64,000 nt of DNA from Providencia vermicola. GTDB lineage: Bacteria > Pseudomonadota > Gammaproteobacteria > Enterobacterales > Enterobacteriaceae. A program made the position numbers and the translations under genes. The stretch is from the NCBI RefSeq assembly GCF_010748935.1, contig NZ_CP048796.1:2855001-2919000 (forward strand), in the 5' to 3' direction. The first letter of the stretch is position 1. The number at the start of each line of letters is the position of its first letter. Below, piece after piece: positions 25,376 through 35,734 of this stretch. The notes under the pieces are model-generated. The model ran no database searches. It was not told the origin of the DNA and saw nothing but the letters and a program-made list of their open reading frames with translations.

Positions 25376-27016
25376 TTAGAACGCTCTCATCAAGGCATTG
25401 AACAGGTCATCAACGGTTTTTAGTACCTGTGCATTGGCATTAAAAAACTGTTGGATTTTTTGCATCTGAATACTTTCTTCGTTCATATTGACGCCAGAAA
25501 TAGCCTGCTGCTGCTCATAGAAGCTTTCTGTCATTTTATTTTGTGTTTCGGAATCAATTTGCGCTTGCTTTGTTTGGTTACCAACATCATTGACGATAGT
25601 GGCGTAATAATCTGAGAATGTCGATGTTCCCCCCACTAATTTTTGATCTTGGAGTTTTACTAGCTCTTTTAAATTTTCATTATCACCAGGGCCACTACCT
25701 TTACTGCCCGCAGCAGCAAAATTTGCCGCCTCACTCACCAACGTCTGCATACCGTTGATGACACCATTGACTGGTTTTACTAAGAATGCGTCACCACTTT
25801 GTGCATTATTATTGCTAATCTTCAACGCAATACCATCAAACTTCAGTGTATCCGCGGTTGACGCATCCACAGTGACTTTAGTCCCTTCTGGTAACCTTGT
25901 GACATCCCAATTTTTACCATCGAAGCGCATCTCATAATTATTACCCGTCACTTGAGAGACATCACTGTAGTGAAAATCGAAATCCGCTTGGCCCCGATTA
26001 AAGGTATTGCTGACGACATTCCCTTTTCCAATTTCGAAAAAGTCCTTACCTGTATTGCCGTTAGCGTCAAAGCCCTTTTGATGGATCTCATTAAATTTAC
26101 TCGCAAAGACCAATGCTAATTTATTGATTTTTTGATAAGCAGGATCAATAACTTCTTTGCGTGAACGTAAAACACCACTGAGCTCGCCACCACGAAATGC
26201 ATCATCCGGAATTTCTCGCGCTTGCCCATTCGCTCCCACAAACCCAATACTGAAACGGCTATCATCTTGTGAGGACGGAACCGCTTCTAAACGGTTAGCG
26301 TGTTCCCCTGTGACTAATGGCAAGCCATTTGCGAAGGTAACGTTATAATTCCCATTTTGTTCGATGACTTTTACACCAACTAATGAGTTAATTTCACTGA
26401 CTAAGCGATCACGTACATCAAGCAGGTCATTCGGTTCGGAACCACTCACAGAGCGTACTCGAGCAATCTGCTGGTTCAGACCTGCGATTTTTTCCGCATA
26501 GGTATTAATGTCTCTCACCTTAGTTTCAATTTGGCGATTAACATCACGCTCCATGTCTTGCAGTCGTCGATTTGCTTCTTTAAATTGACCAACTAATGCA
26601 TTTGACTTACCCAAAAAAACATCAATCAGTGTCTTATCACTCGCATCACTACTCGCAGCATCAAGAGCAGTAAAGAAGCTACCGATATTACTGGAAATAT
26701 CTTCGATATCATTAGTGAGCAAATCATCAACTTGGCTACTGTTTTTCGCATAAGCCTCATATTCACCACTACGAGCCCGTGATTGACCGTATTGCTGGTT
26801 GATAAACTCATCAAATTCGCGGCGAACATGGCTGAAATAGGTACCGTTACCAAAATAGCCGTTAGGTGTCATTGTGCCGGGATTCTCCCCGAAAACAGCA
26901 CTTTGGCGGTGATAATAACCGACACCAGCGTTAGCTAAGTTATTAGAAATAACACTTAACCCACCTTGTGCCGCATTCACACCACTAAGCGCATTATTCA
27001 TTACATTATTCAGCAT
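25376..27016 (-). CDS. flgK: Hook-filament junction protein FlgK (HAP1)
   Basis: This 546-residue junction protein has the rod/hook/HAP N-terminal signature ([26 protein letters not shown], written here in part: NALSGVNAAQGGLSVISNN) and the conserved YYHRQSAVF that follows. SGSEPNDLLDVRDRLVSEIN lies at about 195-215. The C-terminus ends in helices around GVNMNEESIQMQKIQQFFNA and VDDLFNALMRAF. The length is typical of the family. It is first of flgKL; the promoter at 27102-27128 lies 86 bp upstream, fused to the flgJ terminator. Confidence 0.95.
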   Translation of the reverse strand: MLNNVMNNALSGVNAAQGGLSVISNNLANAGVGYYHRQSAVFGENPGTMTPNGYFGNGTYFSHVRREFDEFINQQYGQSRARSGEYEAYAKNSSQVDDLLTNDIEDISSNIGSFFTALDAASSDASDKTLIDVFLGKSNALVGQFKEANRRLQDMERDVNRQIETKVRDINTYAEKIAGLNQQIARVRSVSGSEPNDLLDVRDRLVSEINSLVGVKVIEQNGNYNVTFANGLPLVTGEHANRLEAVPSSQDDSRFSIGFVGANGQAREIPDDAFRGGELSGVLRSRKEVIDPAYQKINKLALVFASKFNEIHQKGFDANGNTGKDFFEIGKGNVVSNTFNRGQADFDFHYSDVSQVTGNNYEMRFDGKNWDVTRLPEGTKVTVDASTADTLKFDGIALKISNNNAQSGDAFLVKPVNGVINGMQTLVSEAANFAAAGSKGSGPGDNENLKELVKLQDQKLVGGTSTFSDYYATIVNDVGNQTKQAQIDSETQNKMTESFYEQQQAISGVNMNEESIQMQKIQQFFNANAQVLKTVDDLFNALMRAF

Positions 27017-27101
27017 AAGCTTTTCCTTTATCTGGTGCTTATCGCCATGGCTTATCGATGAAACCGTCGCAATATCAACCCAAATTTTTTCATTGCTTTA
27101 G

Positions 27102-27128
27102 TTATCGGAAAAATGCCGTAAACATTTA
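27102..27128 (-). promoter_or_regulatory. Sigma-28 promoter of flgKL
   Basis: On the minus strand it reads TAAA (27128-27125), 15 bp, then TCCGATAA (27109-27102), 7 of 8 at the -10. The -35 is in the loop of the flgJ terminator hairpin, and the -10 follows the terminator T-tract at once. Confidence 0.85.
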
Positions 27129-27140
27129 GTGCTTACGGCA
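27109..27140 (-). terminator. Terminator of the flgBCDEFGHIJ run
   Basis: On the minus strand TGCCGTAA (27140-27133) pairs with TTACGGCA (27121-27114) over 11 nt and is followed by TTTTT (27113-27109). It lies 16 bp past the flgJ stop. It shares its bases with the flgK promoter. Confidence 0.85.
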
Positions 27141-27156
27141 CCTTTCTAATAAAAAA

Positions 27157-28137
27157 TTAAAAAATATCACTGAGATCGACGGTATACGCTTGAACCGCTT
27201 TCGAGGCTGTTTTATCGACCCCATGATGACTACGAATTTGGTTAATCAAAGCAATTAACTTATCCGAGTAGTTAGGGTCTGTTGCATAACCGGCTTGATG
27301 TAAACGGCGTGCCGCAACTTCCGGTGATTGCGCATGCTTAACGCTGTGATAACGAGGGTTTTCGGTGAGTAAATTAATATAGTCCGCAATCGCTTCTTCA
27401 TAAGAAGCATAAACGCGAAAATTATCACGCATTTTCATGCTTTTACCGTTAATCACCTCGGTCGTCATAATGTTAGTCACAGGTCCTTGCCAGCTTTTCC
27501 CTGCTTTAATACCGAATAGGTTATGACTGGCTTTCCCTTCTGCCGTTAAAATTTCTCTGCGACCCCAACCACTTTCCAGCGCGGCTTGAGCAAGCACTAA
27601 CAGAGGCGATATACCACTTTTTTGACTCGCGGCTTTGGCTGGCTCAATAAGCTGACTGATAAAGTTTTGGCTATTTAGCGAGAGGGATTTGACTTTTCCC
27701 ATTGGTGATGACAATGCATCACCTAATGGCGCAAAACGGCGTACAATTTGAGCCATTGCTGGATTAGGCAGCGAATCCAGTAACTTACTCTCCATACTGA
27801 ATGGCTTTATTGGTTCTTCGGGGGAGGAAGTCTCACCTTGAGTTTGTTTTAACTGCTGATACATCATTTCGCCGAACCCTAATCCTTTATTCGACAAATC
27901 TTGAGCAATTTGTTGATCATACATACTGGTCAGCATGCGTGTTTGATCGCTGGAAAATAAGCCATCTTGAGGTAGCGCATCACGCATACTTTTCAACATC
28001 ATTTGCACAAATGTCGCTTCCAGTTGTTGGGTGACTTGACGTAACCCTTTATCTGGGGAATCAGCAATTTCACGTTTTAGGCTACTGAGCGACTGCAAAT
28101 CAAATGCCGCACCTTGCATGAGTTGCATATCATTCAT
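27157..28137 (-). CDS. flgJ: Flagellar rod cap / peptidoglycan hydrolase
   Basis: This 326-residue bifunctional protein has an N-terminal rod-cap domain (about 1-110; LEATFVQMMLKSMRDALPQDG) and a C-terminal GH73 muramidase domain (about 165-310) that opens the peptidoglycan for the rod. LLVLAQAALESGWGRREI holds the catalytic Glu, and the YATDPNYSDKLIALI segment closes the domain. Its start overlaps the flgI stop (TAATG). There is no signal peptide, as expected for a substrate of the flagellar exporter. Confidence 0.94.
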   Translation of the reverse strand: MNDMQLMQGAAFDLQSLSSLKREIADSPDKGLRQVTQQLEATFVQMMLKSMRDALPQDGLFSSDQTRMLTSMYDQQIAQDLSNKGLGFGEMMYQQLKQTQGETSSPEEPIKPFSMESKLLDSLPNPAMAQIVRRFAPLGDALSSPMGKVKSLSLNSQNFISQLIEPAKAASQKSGISPLLVLAQAALESGWGRREILTAEGKASHNLFGIKAGKSWQGPVTNIMTTEVINGKSMKMRDNFRVYASYEEAIADYINLLTENPRYHSVKHAQSPEVAARRLHQAGYATDPNYSDKLIALINQIRSHHGVDKTASKAVQAYTVDLSDIF

Positions 28138-29240
28138 TAGATGATCTCCAACTTAGCACGTAAACAACCCGCGCTCTCCATCGCTTGTAAAATAGACATT
28201 AAATCTGTTGGCGTTGCGCCTAAAGTATTCAGCGCCTGTATGACTTGGTTCAGCTGTACACTTGCGTTCACTTTTTGTAGCGCGCCACCTTGCTCACGAA
28301 GGCCGATATTCGTATTACGCGTCACTACGGTTTGTCCGCCAGCAAACGGCGTGTCCGGTTGGCTCACTTGCGTTTGCCTATCAACCATCACAGATAAGCT
28401 GCCATGTGCCACGGCACAGCTTTCTAATGTCACACTGCGATTGATCACGACTGAACCTGTACGCGAGTTAAGGATAACTTTCGCTTCAGCAATCGGCGTG
28501 CGAACGTTCAACTCTTGGACTTGTGCAAGAAAACGTACTTGCTCACTATTCGTCATCGGCACACGTAACTGTACTGTGCGAGAATCTAATGGTGTTGCTG
28601 TACCTGCCCCACGTAACCGATTGATCGCATCACTAATATCTTGAGCTAATGTGAAACTATCGTCATTAAGTTGTAGATTGATTACACCATTTTGGCCGAA
28701 ACTCGTTGGGAGCTCACGTTCTATCGTGGCTCCTCCAGTGATCCGCCCACCAGCCAATTGGTTAACTTTGATACTACTCCCCCCCGCACTGGCGCCTGCT
28801 CCCCCGACTAAAATGTTGCCTTGTGCCATCGCATAAATTTGTCCATCAACCCCTTTCAAAGGCGTCATTAGCAATGTTCCTCCGCGTAGGCTTTTCGCAT
28901 TCCCCATTGAAGAAACAACAACATCGAGTGACTGACCAGAACGTGCAAAAGGCGGTAATTTAGCGGTGACCATAACGGCCGCCACATTTTTCAATTGCAT
29001 ATTGGTGCCAGGAGGAACCGTGATCCCCATCTGAGATAACATGTTACTCAAGCTTTGGGTGGTAAATGGCGTTTGCATGGTTTGGTCACCCGTGCCATCC
29101 AGCCCGACCACCAATCCATAACCAATTAACGCGTTATCACGCACACCCTGCACCGTAGTTAAATCCTTGATGCGCTCACCATTAACGGGGGCAACAAACA
29201 CACAGAGTAGTGTCAGCAGAAGGGTCACTAATTTATTCAT
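28137..29240 (-). CDS. flgI: Flagellar P-ring protein
   Basis: This 367-residue periplasmic ring protein has a Sec signal peptide (about 1-21, [18 protein letters not shown]). The mature start [15 protein letters not shown] is nearly invariant in the family. [32 protein letters not shown] and the C-terminal [20 protein letters not shown] are all conserved. FlgA helps its assembly in the periplasm. It is close behind flgH, 37 bp away. Confidence 0.96.
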   Translation of the reverse strand: MNKLVTLLLTLLCVFVAPVNGERIKDLTTVQGVRDNALIGYGLVVGLDGTGDQTMQTPFTTQSLSNMLSQMGITVPPGTNMQLKNVAAVMVTAKLPPFARSGQSLDVVVSSMGNAKSLRGGTLLMTPLKGVDGQIYAMAQGNILVGGAGASAGGSSIKVNQLAGGRITGGATIERELPTSFGQNGVINLQLNDDSFTLAQDISDAINRLRGAGTATPLDSRTVQLRVPMTNSEQVRFLAQVQELNVRTPIAEAKVILNSRTGSVVINRSVTLESCAVAHGSLSVMVDRQTQVSQPDTPFAGGQTVVTRNTNIGLREQGGALQKVNASVQLNQVIQALNTLGATPTDLMSILQAMESAGCLRAKLEII

Positions 29241-29277
29241 TCGATTATCTCTACGAGTTTACAGCTCAATTTTCACC

Positions 29278-30045
29278 TTAATAAGGCGAAACATTTAAGA
29301 AAAAGCGTTGCAACCAGCCCATGGTTTGTGATTCGTTAATATAACCATCACCGACATATTCAATACGTGCATCCGCCACTTGTGTGGAACTGACATTATT
29401 ATCCGCACCAATTGTTCGAGGGTTCACAACACCCGAAAAGCGAATCGATTCTGTACCTTGATTGATAGCAATACGTTTTTCACCAACAACATGTAAGTTG
29501 CCATTCGCTAAGAGTTGATCGACCGTGACGGTGATTGTGCCTTTAAATGTATTATTAGCATTCGCTCCTCCCTTCCCCGTAAAATCGCTACTTCCTTTCA
29601 CATCCAATTCGGTATTGCTACCCCCTAACCAACCCTGCATAAAACCGGGTAAAATGGCGGCTAAAAAACCTGTTTTGCCACTACGATTCGCATTGGCCGA
29701 TGAGTTCTTACTGGCGCTAACATTCTCTTGCAAGTTAATCGTTAAAATATCCCCCACATTACGAGGCCGCCTATCTTCAAACAGTGGTTGATAGCCATAA
29801 TATGCAGGCTGTGCACTTTGAAAAATGGCGCCATTAGGTGCAGGTGCGGTCGGTGCTGTCGGTAACGCACTTGTCTGCGTATCCACCAGAGGACGAGGTT
29901 TGACATAAGCGCAGCCACTGATAGCGAATACCAATGTCAGCACGAGAACCTTACTGGGTGAAAATAATGAATTTTCCTTATTTTGAGGGACAATACCGCT
30001 TTTCATCATCATGGTGCTCTTTAGCTGCTGTATCTGTTTTATCAT
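29278..30045 (-). CDS. flgH: Flagellar L-ring lipoprotein
   Basis: This L-ring subunit of about 255 residues is a lipoprotein in the outer membrane. The lipobox FAISGC gives the lipidated Cys. Conserved blocks are [53 protein letters not shown] and the C-terminal [14 protein letters not shown]. The start is uncertain: ATG at 30045 (GTG at 30048) follows AGGGAATTCAAC and gives an unusually long 45-residue leader. The ATG cluster at 30012-30006 would give a more ordinary leader of about 32 residues but has a weaker ribosome site. Confidence 0.93.
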   Translation of the reverse strand: MIKQIQQLKSTMMMKSGIVPQNKENSLFSPSKVLVLTLVFAISGCAYVKPRPLVDTQTSALPTAPTAPAPNGAIFQSAQPAYYGYQPLFEDRRPRNVGDILTINLQENVSASKNSSANANRSGKTGFLAAILPGFMQGWLGGSNTELDVKGSSDFTGKGGANANNTFKGTITVTVDQLLANGNLHVVGEKRIAINQGTESIRFSGVVNPRTIGADNNVSSTQVADARIEYVGDGYINESQTMGWLQRFFLNVSPY

Positions 30046-30135
30046 CACGTTGAATTCCCTCTCATTCGCCAAATGACAACCTGCAATCATCCGCAAATTG
30101 CCATTTAGCTTGTACTGGATTGCTATTCCATCAAA

Positions 30136-30918
30136 TTAAAGTTGTGTTAAACGTTGCAGCATCTGGTCAGAAGCAGAAACCGCTTTACTGTTAATTTCAT
30201 AGGCACGTTGAGTTTGGATCATATTGACTAACTCCTCTGCAACGTTAACGTTCGAGGTTTCCAGCATATGTTGATACAGCAAGCCAGCACCGTTAGTGCC
30301 CGGCGCACTTTCATTTGGAGCGCCTGAGCTGGCAGTTTCCATATAGAGGTTTTCCCCCATACTTTCTAAGCCTGCATCATTAATAAAGGTTGTCAGTGTG
30401 ATTTGCCCAATTTGTTGTGGTTGGTTATCACCATAAACTGTGATTGAAACGGTACCGTCCGAGGCAATAGAAAGGCTATTTGCATTATCTGGGATGGTAA
30501 TTGCCGGCACGATCTGGTAACCACTGGAGGTGACTAATTGGCCATCCTGATTAGGCTGTAGAGCGCCATCACGGGTATAAGCGTCGCTACCATCAGGCAT
30601 CTGCACGTGTAAAAAACCTTGCCCTTTAATCGCAATATCCGTGGTATTCCCTGTTTTATTCAACGCACCTTGGCTATGTATACGCATTGTTGCGACAGGA
30701 CGGGAACCCGTACCCAATTGTAACCCCGATGGCAAAGACGTTTGCTCTGAGCTCATTGCCCCCGGTTGACGAACATTTTGATATAACAAGTCTTCAAATA
30801 CAGCACGCTGACGTTTAAAACCATTAGTACTGACGTTTGCCAAGTTGTTGGAAATAACATCAAGGTTGGTTTGTTGGGTATCAAGCCCAGTTTTCGCAAT
30901 CCATAGAGAACGGATCAT
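30136..30918 (-). CDS. flgG: Flagellar distal rod protein
   Basis: This 260-residue distal rod subunit has the same length as E. coli Flg[21 protein letters not shown] and the [14 protein letters not shown] motif form the N-terminal rod signature, [16 protein letters not shown] lies in the middle, and the C-terminal helix is [20 protein letters not shown]. It lies 19 bp downstream of flgF in the operon. Confidence 0.96.
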   Translation of the reverse strand: MIRSLWIAKTGLDTQQTNLDVISNNLANVSTNGFKRQRAVFEDLLYQNVRQPGAMSSEQTSLPSGLQLGTGSRPVATMRIHSQGALNKTGNTTDIAIKGQGFLHVQMPDGSDAYTRDGALQPNQDGQLVTSSGYQIVPAITIPDNANSLSIASDGTVSITVYGDNQPQQIGQITLTTFINDAGLESMGENLYMETASSGAPNESAPGTNGAGLLYQHMLETSNVNVAEELVNMIQTQRAYEINSKAVSASDQMLQRLTQL

Positions 30919-30937
30919 GGTGATTCCTTACTAAAAA

Positions 30938-31693
30938 TTAGCTAACGGCAAGCAGTTGGTTGGCTTTTTGTGCATTTTCATCCGCACTACGTACCACTTT
31001 CATCTGCATTTCAAAATATCTCGCATTGGCGATCATCGACACCATAGCTTCAGCCGCATTAACATTGCTGCCTTCAATCACTCCCGATGTGAGTGATGCT
31101 CGTTCACTTTGTGCCAGCACATCACCATTCGCGGCTATTGCCTGTGGTGAGAGATGAAATAATCCATCTTCACCGCGTAGCAAATCCTGAGGTTGAGCTT
31201 CCACAATTTTCAAACGACCAATTTGACCTAACATGGTTGGCGGATCGGTGGCGAGTAGCGCGGTGACCGTACCATCCTCACCAATGGTTAATTCAGCATT
31301 TGGGGGAACGTTAATTGGCCCGCCATCACCTTGTAAACGGTGTTCACCAATCACCAGCTCACCCTCAGATGAAATTTGGATGTTCCCGTTACGTGTATAA
31401 GCCTCACTGCCATCGGCAAGTTCAACCGCTAAGAAATGCTTATCGTTCAATGAAACATCCATCGGCCGGCCGGTATAATTAAGCGGCCCTTGGCTCATAT
31501 CAGCGCCTGGCGTTGAAGCAACGACTAACGTACGTGTTTGCTCGCTATCACCATTAATCGGAACAGCGCGCATCGCCGCTAGCTGTGCTTTAAAACCAGA
31601 GGTAGAAACATTCGCAATGTTGTTAGAAACAATCGCTTGGTTTTCAAGCGCATGTCGAGCTCCACCCATTGCGGTATAAATGACGTGATCCAT
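30938..31693 (-). CDS. flgF: Flagellar proximal rod protein FlgF
   Basis: This 251-residue rod subunit matches E. coli FlgF in length when started at the ATG 31693 (MDHVIYTAMGGARH), which has GAGGG 5 bp upstream; the frame is open two codons earlier at a GTG. SNNIANVSTSGFKAQL is the rod signature, ADGSEAYTRNGNIQ is mid-protein, and the C-terminal helix is MVSMIANARYFEMQMK. Confidence 0.95.
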   Translation of the reverse strand: MDHVIYTAMGGARHALENQAIVSNNIANVSTSGFKAQLAAMRAVPINGDSEQTRTLVVASTPGADMSQGPLNYTGRPMDVSLNDKHFLAVELADGSEAYTRNGNIQISSEGELVIGEHRLQGDGGPINVPPNAELTIGEDGTVTALLATDPPTMLGQIGRLKIVEAQPQDLLRGEDGLFHLSPQAIAANGDVLAQSERASLTSGVIEGSNVNAAEAMVSMIANARYFEMQMKVVRSADENAQKANQLLAVS

Positions 31694-31708
31694 GGCCACC
31701 CTCTACTA

Positions 31709-32929
31709 TTAACGTAAATTAACCATCGTTTGCAGCATCTGATCTTGGGTTTTGATTGTCTGCGCGTTCGATTGGTAGTTACGTTGCATCACAATCATAT
31801 TGATCAGCTCTTGGCTCATATCAACGTTAGAAGACTCTAACGCTCCACTCGTCAATTTCCCGAATTGACCAACCCCCGGTACGCCATCCATTGGGTTACC
31901 TGACGCATTTGATGATGCCCACACGTTACCGCCTTGTGAAACTAAGCCACTTGGATTAGCAAAAGCAGACAGGGCCACTTGACCAACCACTCGCTTTTGT
32001 TGGTTTGAGTAGTTAGCGACAATCAGACCGTTGTCTTCTATTTTAAAATTGGTGTACTCACCGGCAGGATAGCCATTAACATCAATAGCACTGACAGAAG
32101 ATTCACTGACTTTTTGCTGACGAGTTTTATTTAAGTCAACCTGCAATGTGCCATCATTAGCGCCATTCAATCCGTTGTAATCAAATGCAAAAACGGCATT
32201 CGTTGGGCTGGCTAAGCGACCATTACCATCGAATTCTAGGTCACCTAATTTTTTCGCCACCTTATCGCCTGAGTCTCTTCCATAAGCCGTCCATTTATTG
32301 TCATCCGTTTTAACAAAATAAACTGAAATTTCATGGGTGTTACCTTGGCTATCAAAGGCACTCATTGTGGTACTAAAGTTATAACTTCCTGTGTCATCAG
32401 GGTTATTAACATCAAATGGTTTTGATTTAACTTTATCTTCGGAGTTTAGATTAATGGTGAGCTTTGCCGTATCAGATGCTCTTGCATCCATCATATCTGT
32501 TGGGATATTTAATCCTTGAGGTACGCCACCGCTTTGAACAACGATATTGCCATTTTCATCTAAACCCGCTGGGTAACCGGTAATAATCATTCCTTGGTTA
32601 TTCACCAGATTACCGCTTTTATCGCGCGTAAATTGTCCATCACGGCTATAAAAGATATCGCCGTTTTGATTTTGAACTCGGAAAAAGCCATTACCAGAAA
32701 TTGCCACATCTGTCGGTCTATCCGTCCGAGTAATTGGACCATCTTTAAAATTTTGAGTGACTGCCGCAACGTTAACACCCAGACCTACGCCTGAACCGGC
32801 AAACATATCGGCAAAAGAGGTGGTCGCCCCTTTGAAACCATTGGTTGCGGAGTTGGCAATGTTATTACCAATCGTATCAAGCCCCGCTGAGGCGGCATTT
32901 AAGCCACTAACTGCTTGTGAAAAAGACAT
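31709..32929 (-). CDS. flgE: Flagellar hook protein
   Basis: This 406-residue hook subunit has MSFSQAVSGLNAASAGLDTI and GNNIANSATNGFKGATT at the N-terminus, VAISGNGFFRV in the shaft domain, and the C-terminal helix DMSQELINMIVMQRNYQSNA. Variable middle sequence forms the outer domains. GGAGAACAC precedes the ATG. FlgD upstream is its scaffolding partner. Confidence 0.96.
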   Translation of the reverse strand: MSFSQAVSGLNAASAGLDTIGNNIANSATNGFKGATTSFADMFAGSGVGLGVNVAAVTQNFKDGPITRTDRPTDVAISGNGFFRVQNQNGDIFYSRDGQFTRDKSGNLVNNQGMIITGYPAGLDENGNIVVQSGGVPQGLNIPTDMMDARASDTAKLTINLNSEDKVKSKPFDVNNPDDTGSYNFSTTMSAFDSQGNTHEISVYFVKTDDNKWTAYGRDSGDKVAKKLGDLEFDGNGRLASPTNAVFAFDYNGLNGANDGTLQVDLNKTRQQKVSESSVSAIDVNGYPAGEYTNFKIEDNGLIVANYSNQQKRVVGQVALSAFANPSGLVSQGGNVWASSNASGNPMDGVPGVGQFGKLTSGALESSNVDMSQELINMIVMQRNYQSNAQTIKTQDQMLQTMVNLR

Positions 32930-32959
32930 GTGTTCTCCATGACGGTTTGGGGAATAAAA

Positions 32960-33793
32960 TTAAGATGATGGGTAGACCTTAAAAATGCTGCTAAGTGGCA
33001 CACTCTGCCCTATCCCAACATCCAATAAAGGCGCATCAGTGCCCGGTGTGACACCATTCACTCGGGTATAACCCAGTTTAGTGACTTCTATCTCAGCACC
33101 GTTTTTAATGGCCTTTACATCAAAGAAATATTTACTTTTAGTATCTGCAACTAATTGACCGTTGTTATCACGACCATCCCACGACATATCGTAAATATCG
33201 GGTTTTACTTCTGTTTCGTAAGAAATCGTACGAACTACTGCCCTATTTTTGTCACGAATGGTGATCTCAACGCTGTCTGCGTGTTTAGGTAGGAAGAAAC
33301 CAAATGGTGAAGAAATGTAATCGTCTTGAGATACCTCACTCTCATCACCACTATCATTTAACACCGACAAACTACGGTTGAGTTCATCATCAGGTAGAGG
33401 ATTTGTTGGCTTAGAAATATCGCTATTTTCACCACTTTCTTGTTTTTTAAGCGGTGCAAGCACAATTTCATTACGCGGTATCAAAACCCCTTTTCCTACT
33501 AATTGGGTTGCTTGCAACGATTGACCTGAACCGATTTGACTTGAGATCCCGCTGACTTTATCGCTCAACTTATTCATGCTTTCGAGAGTTGCAATTTGGG
33601 CAAGTTGACTCGTCAAGTCCGTGTTTTCCATCGGCTTGGTGGGATCCTGATTTTGCATCTGCGTCACGATCATTTTTAAAAATGTGTCACGCATATCATC
33701 TGTTTGACTTTTTGTTGGAATATTACTTTTCAATGGCTCAGGGCCAGTCGTTGTATTATCCAAAGAATCATACATTGTGGCTGCAATGCCCAT
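32960..33793 (-). CDS. flgD: Flagellar hook cap / assembly protein
   Basis: This 277-residue hook cap guides FlgE polymerisation. The conserved N-terminal block FLKMIVTQMQNQDPTKPMEN and TSQLAQIATLESMNKLS (about 37-75) defines the family. The C-terminal half carries the FLKR/FnIII-like fold, with YEVEVK-type strands and WDGRDNNGQ (about 200-215). It is about 45 residues longer than E. coli FlgD because of an acidic insert around residues 120-150. Confidence 0.94.
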   Translation of the reverse strand: MGIAATMYDSLDNTTTGPEPLKSNIPTKSQTDDMRDTFLKMIVTQMQNQDPTKPMENTDLTSQLAQIATLESMNKLSDKVSGISSQIGSGQSLQATQLVGKGVLIPRNEIVLAPLKKQESGENSDISKPTNPLPDDELNRSLSVLNDSGDESEVSQDDYISSPFGFFLPKHADSVEITIRDKNRAVVRTISYETEVKPDIYDMSWDGRDNNGQLVADTKSKYFFDVKAIKNGAEIEVTKLGYTRVNGVTPGTDAPLLDVGIGQSVPLSSIFKVYPSS

Positions 33794-33805
33794 TTTGCTT
33801 CCTCG

Positions 33806-34210
33806 TTACTGGCCTATGGTTAAGGTTTTTTGAAGCAACGTTTTCGCGGTGTTCATTACTTCTAAATTCGCTTGATAGCTACGGGAAGCAGAAATCGTGT
33901 TGATCATTTCACCAACCATATCGACATTAGGCATACGTACATAACCTTTCTCATCGGCTAATGGATGACCGGGCTTATATTCCATACGTGGCGGTGTAGG
34001 GTCTTCAATCAGTTGGCTGACTCGCACACCACCGACCTCATTGCGACCTTGAGGCGACATTTGAAAGACCAATTGTTTCGCACGGAAAGGTTCACTGTCA
34101 GGGCCAACGACACTTTCTGCGTTAGCCATATTGCTAGCACTCACATTGAGGCGCTGTGATTGAGCCGTCAATGCAGATGCTGAAATATCGAAAATACTTA
34201 ATAAAGCCAT
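33806..34210 (-). CDS. flgC: Flagellar proximal rod protein FlgC
   Basis: This 134-residue rod subunit is identical in length to E. coli Flg[21 protein letters not shown] and the [12 protein letters not shown] signature open it, [20 protein letters not shown] is nearly invariant, and [14 protein letters not shown] closes it. The ATG at 34210, 8 bp after AAGGG, is preferred to the one at 34216. Confidence 0.95.
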   Translation of the reverse strand: MALLSIFDISASALTAQSQRLNVSASNMANAESVVGPDSEPFRAKQLVFQMSPQGRNEVGGVRVSQLIEDPTPPRMEYKPGHPLADEKGYVRMPNVDMVGEMINTISASRSYQANLEVMNTAKTLLQKTLTIGQ

Positions 34211-34215
34211 AATCA

Positions 34216-34629
34216 TTACCCTTGTTGTAGCACGGCCAACATGCTTTTAACGCGACTATTAATGAATGTCAGATCTGCCTGATATTTCAAGGTATTATCT
34301 GCAAATTGGCTGCGTTCTATATCCATATCAACCGTATTACCATCCATTGACGTTTGGTATGGCACACGATATTTAAGATCAAGAGCGGGAGCTTTCATGC
34401 CTCGGCCTTCTATATGGCCCTTTGCTGTCACTGCAAGCGCAACACCTTTACCGTTGATCCCAGCGCGATCGACCGCCTGTTGTAACTGACGACTAAAATC
34501 AATATCTCGCGCCTGATATCCGGGTGTATCCGCATTCGCAATATTTGCGGCCAATACAGTTTGTCTTGCCTCGCGTATTGATAATGCCTGCTGCTGAAAA
34601 GCAAATGTGGCATTTAATTTATCAATCAT
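34216..34629 (-). CDS. flgB: Flagellar proximal rod protein FlgB
   Basis: This 137-residue rod subunit is first in flgBCDEFGHIJ. [20 protein letters not shown] with [17 protein letters not shown] is the rod signature, and [20 protein letters not shown] is conserved near the C-terminus. It is divergent from flgA; a candidate FlhDC box lies in the 276-bp gap. Confidence 0.95.
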   Translation of the reverse strand: MIDKLNATFAFQQQALSIREARQTVLAANIANADTPGYQARDIDFSRQLQQAVDRAGINGKGVALAVTAKGHIEGRGMKAPALDLKYRVPYQTSMDGNTVDMDIERSQFADNTLKYQADLTFINSRVKSMLAVLQQG

Positions 34630-34797
34630 GTTCGCCCTCGATAAATATGTGCTTACCTAGCGTTTCAATCTTATCGCTCTAAATAAGCTGGAATATGTCA
34701 CGTCATTCGCCAACGCGATTCTTCAAAGAATAGCAATGCAGAAAACGCTGAAATTTAAAATTCGACGCGCTTATATTAGCGGTATGACAAAAAATCT

Positions 34798-34840
34798 AAT
34801 GGCAGGATAAAGGCAAAATTATTGACCTATTTGCCCCATT
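34798..34840. promoter_or_regulatory. Candidate FlhD4C2 box between flgB and flgA
   Basis: AATGGCAGGATAAAGG (34798-34813) is mirrored by CCTATTTGCCCCATT (34826-34840) across 12 bp. Each half resembles the enteric FlhDC half-site AATGGCAGAAATAGCG, and the arrangement matches known class 2 promoters. It probably activates flgA and the divergent flgB run. Confidence 0.7.
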
Positions 34841-34905
34841 CAATATTGATGGCATGCGTAGAATGCGAGCAACTAAAAAGTGTATGTTGATAAGGTGTCA
34901 GTTCG

Positions 34906-35562
34906 ATGAATGGTTTTCAAACAACAATATTCAGTACATTAATTTTACTGACAGCCACCGCTGAAGCCTCTTTACCTCAAGACATTAACGACTATTTTCG
35001 CCAAATACACCCAAAACCTAATCAAGTTTCTATTGAGATAAAAACCCCAATAGAACGTTGGCCCAATTGTGAAAAACCACACATTTTCCCACCCGTCGGT
35101 AGGCGAAATATGGGAAATATTTCATTACCTGTACAGTGCGGTAAAAAGAAGCAATTTATCCAATTAACCGTTAATGTCACAGGGCAGTACCATGTTGCAA
35201 CACGCAATATCACCCGTGGTGAAAAAATTGAATTTGTTGATATCGGGACCAAAAAGGGGTTATTACACAAATTACCCTCTGGCACGATAAATGATAAAGT
35301 CGCAATACGCGGTAGTATCGCACTACGTGATATCAATGCAGGACAGACGCTGACGCAATCCATGATGCGTAAACCATGGGCTATTAAAGCAGGACAAAAC
35401 GTCTATGTTTTTGCCAATGGAAATCATTTTTCTGTGAAATATGAAGGACGAGCCATCAATAATGCTGCCATAGGTGAAAATATACGCGTGCGTCTCATTA
35501 ACGGCCAAGTTGTGAATGGCTCGGCCCTCGAAAATGGCAGTGTTCAGATAGCGCTCAAGTAG
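34906..35562 (+). CDS. flgA: P-ring assembly chaperone FlgA
   Basis: This 218-residue periplasmic chaperone for P-ring formation has a signal peptide (about 1-22, ending EAS). The mature protein carries SAF-like domains with YHVATRNITRGEKIEFVDI (about 104-122), ALRDINAGQTLTQSMMRKPW and the C-terminal VRLINGQVVNGSALENGSV. It is transcribed away from flgB, as in other enterics. Confidence 0.93.
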   Translation: MNGFQTTIFSTLILLTATAEASLPQDINDYFRQIHPKPNQVSIEIKTPIERWPNCEKPHIFPPVGRRNMGNISLPVQCGKKKQFIQLTVNVTGQYHVATRNITRGEKIEFVDIGTKKGLLHKLPSGTINDKVAIRGSIALRDINAGQTLTQSMMRKPWAIKAGQNVYVFANGNHFSVKYEGRAINNAAIGENIRVRLINGQVVNGSALENGSVQIALK

Positions 35563-35672
35563 CGAATTTTAATTGAGATTCAATAACATAATATATAGTA
35601 TGTACCCGCTAATAATGAATAGTAGCGGCATCATTTCAAATATTAGAATTGTCTTAAAGATAAGCATAACAT

Positions 35673-35699
35673 TAAAGAACTCGTAATTAATGCCGATAT
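35673..35699 (+). promoter_or_regulatory. Sigma-28 promoter of flgMN
   Basis: TAAA (35673-35676), 15 bp, then GCCGATAT (35692-35699), 7 of 8 at the -10. It lies 35 bp before the flgM start and would provide the class 3 expression of the anti-sigma factor known in Salmonella. Confidence 0.88.
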
Positions 35700-35734
35700 T
35701 CCATTCATAAAAATATCGGAACAGGAAAAACACT

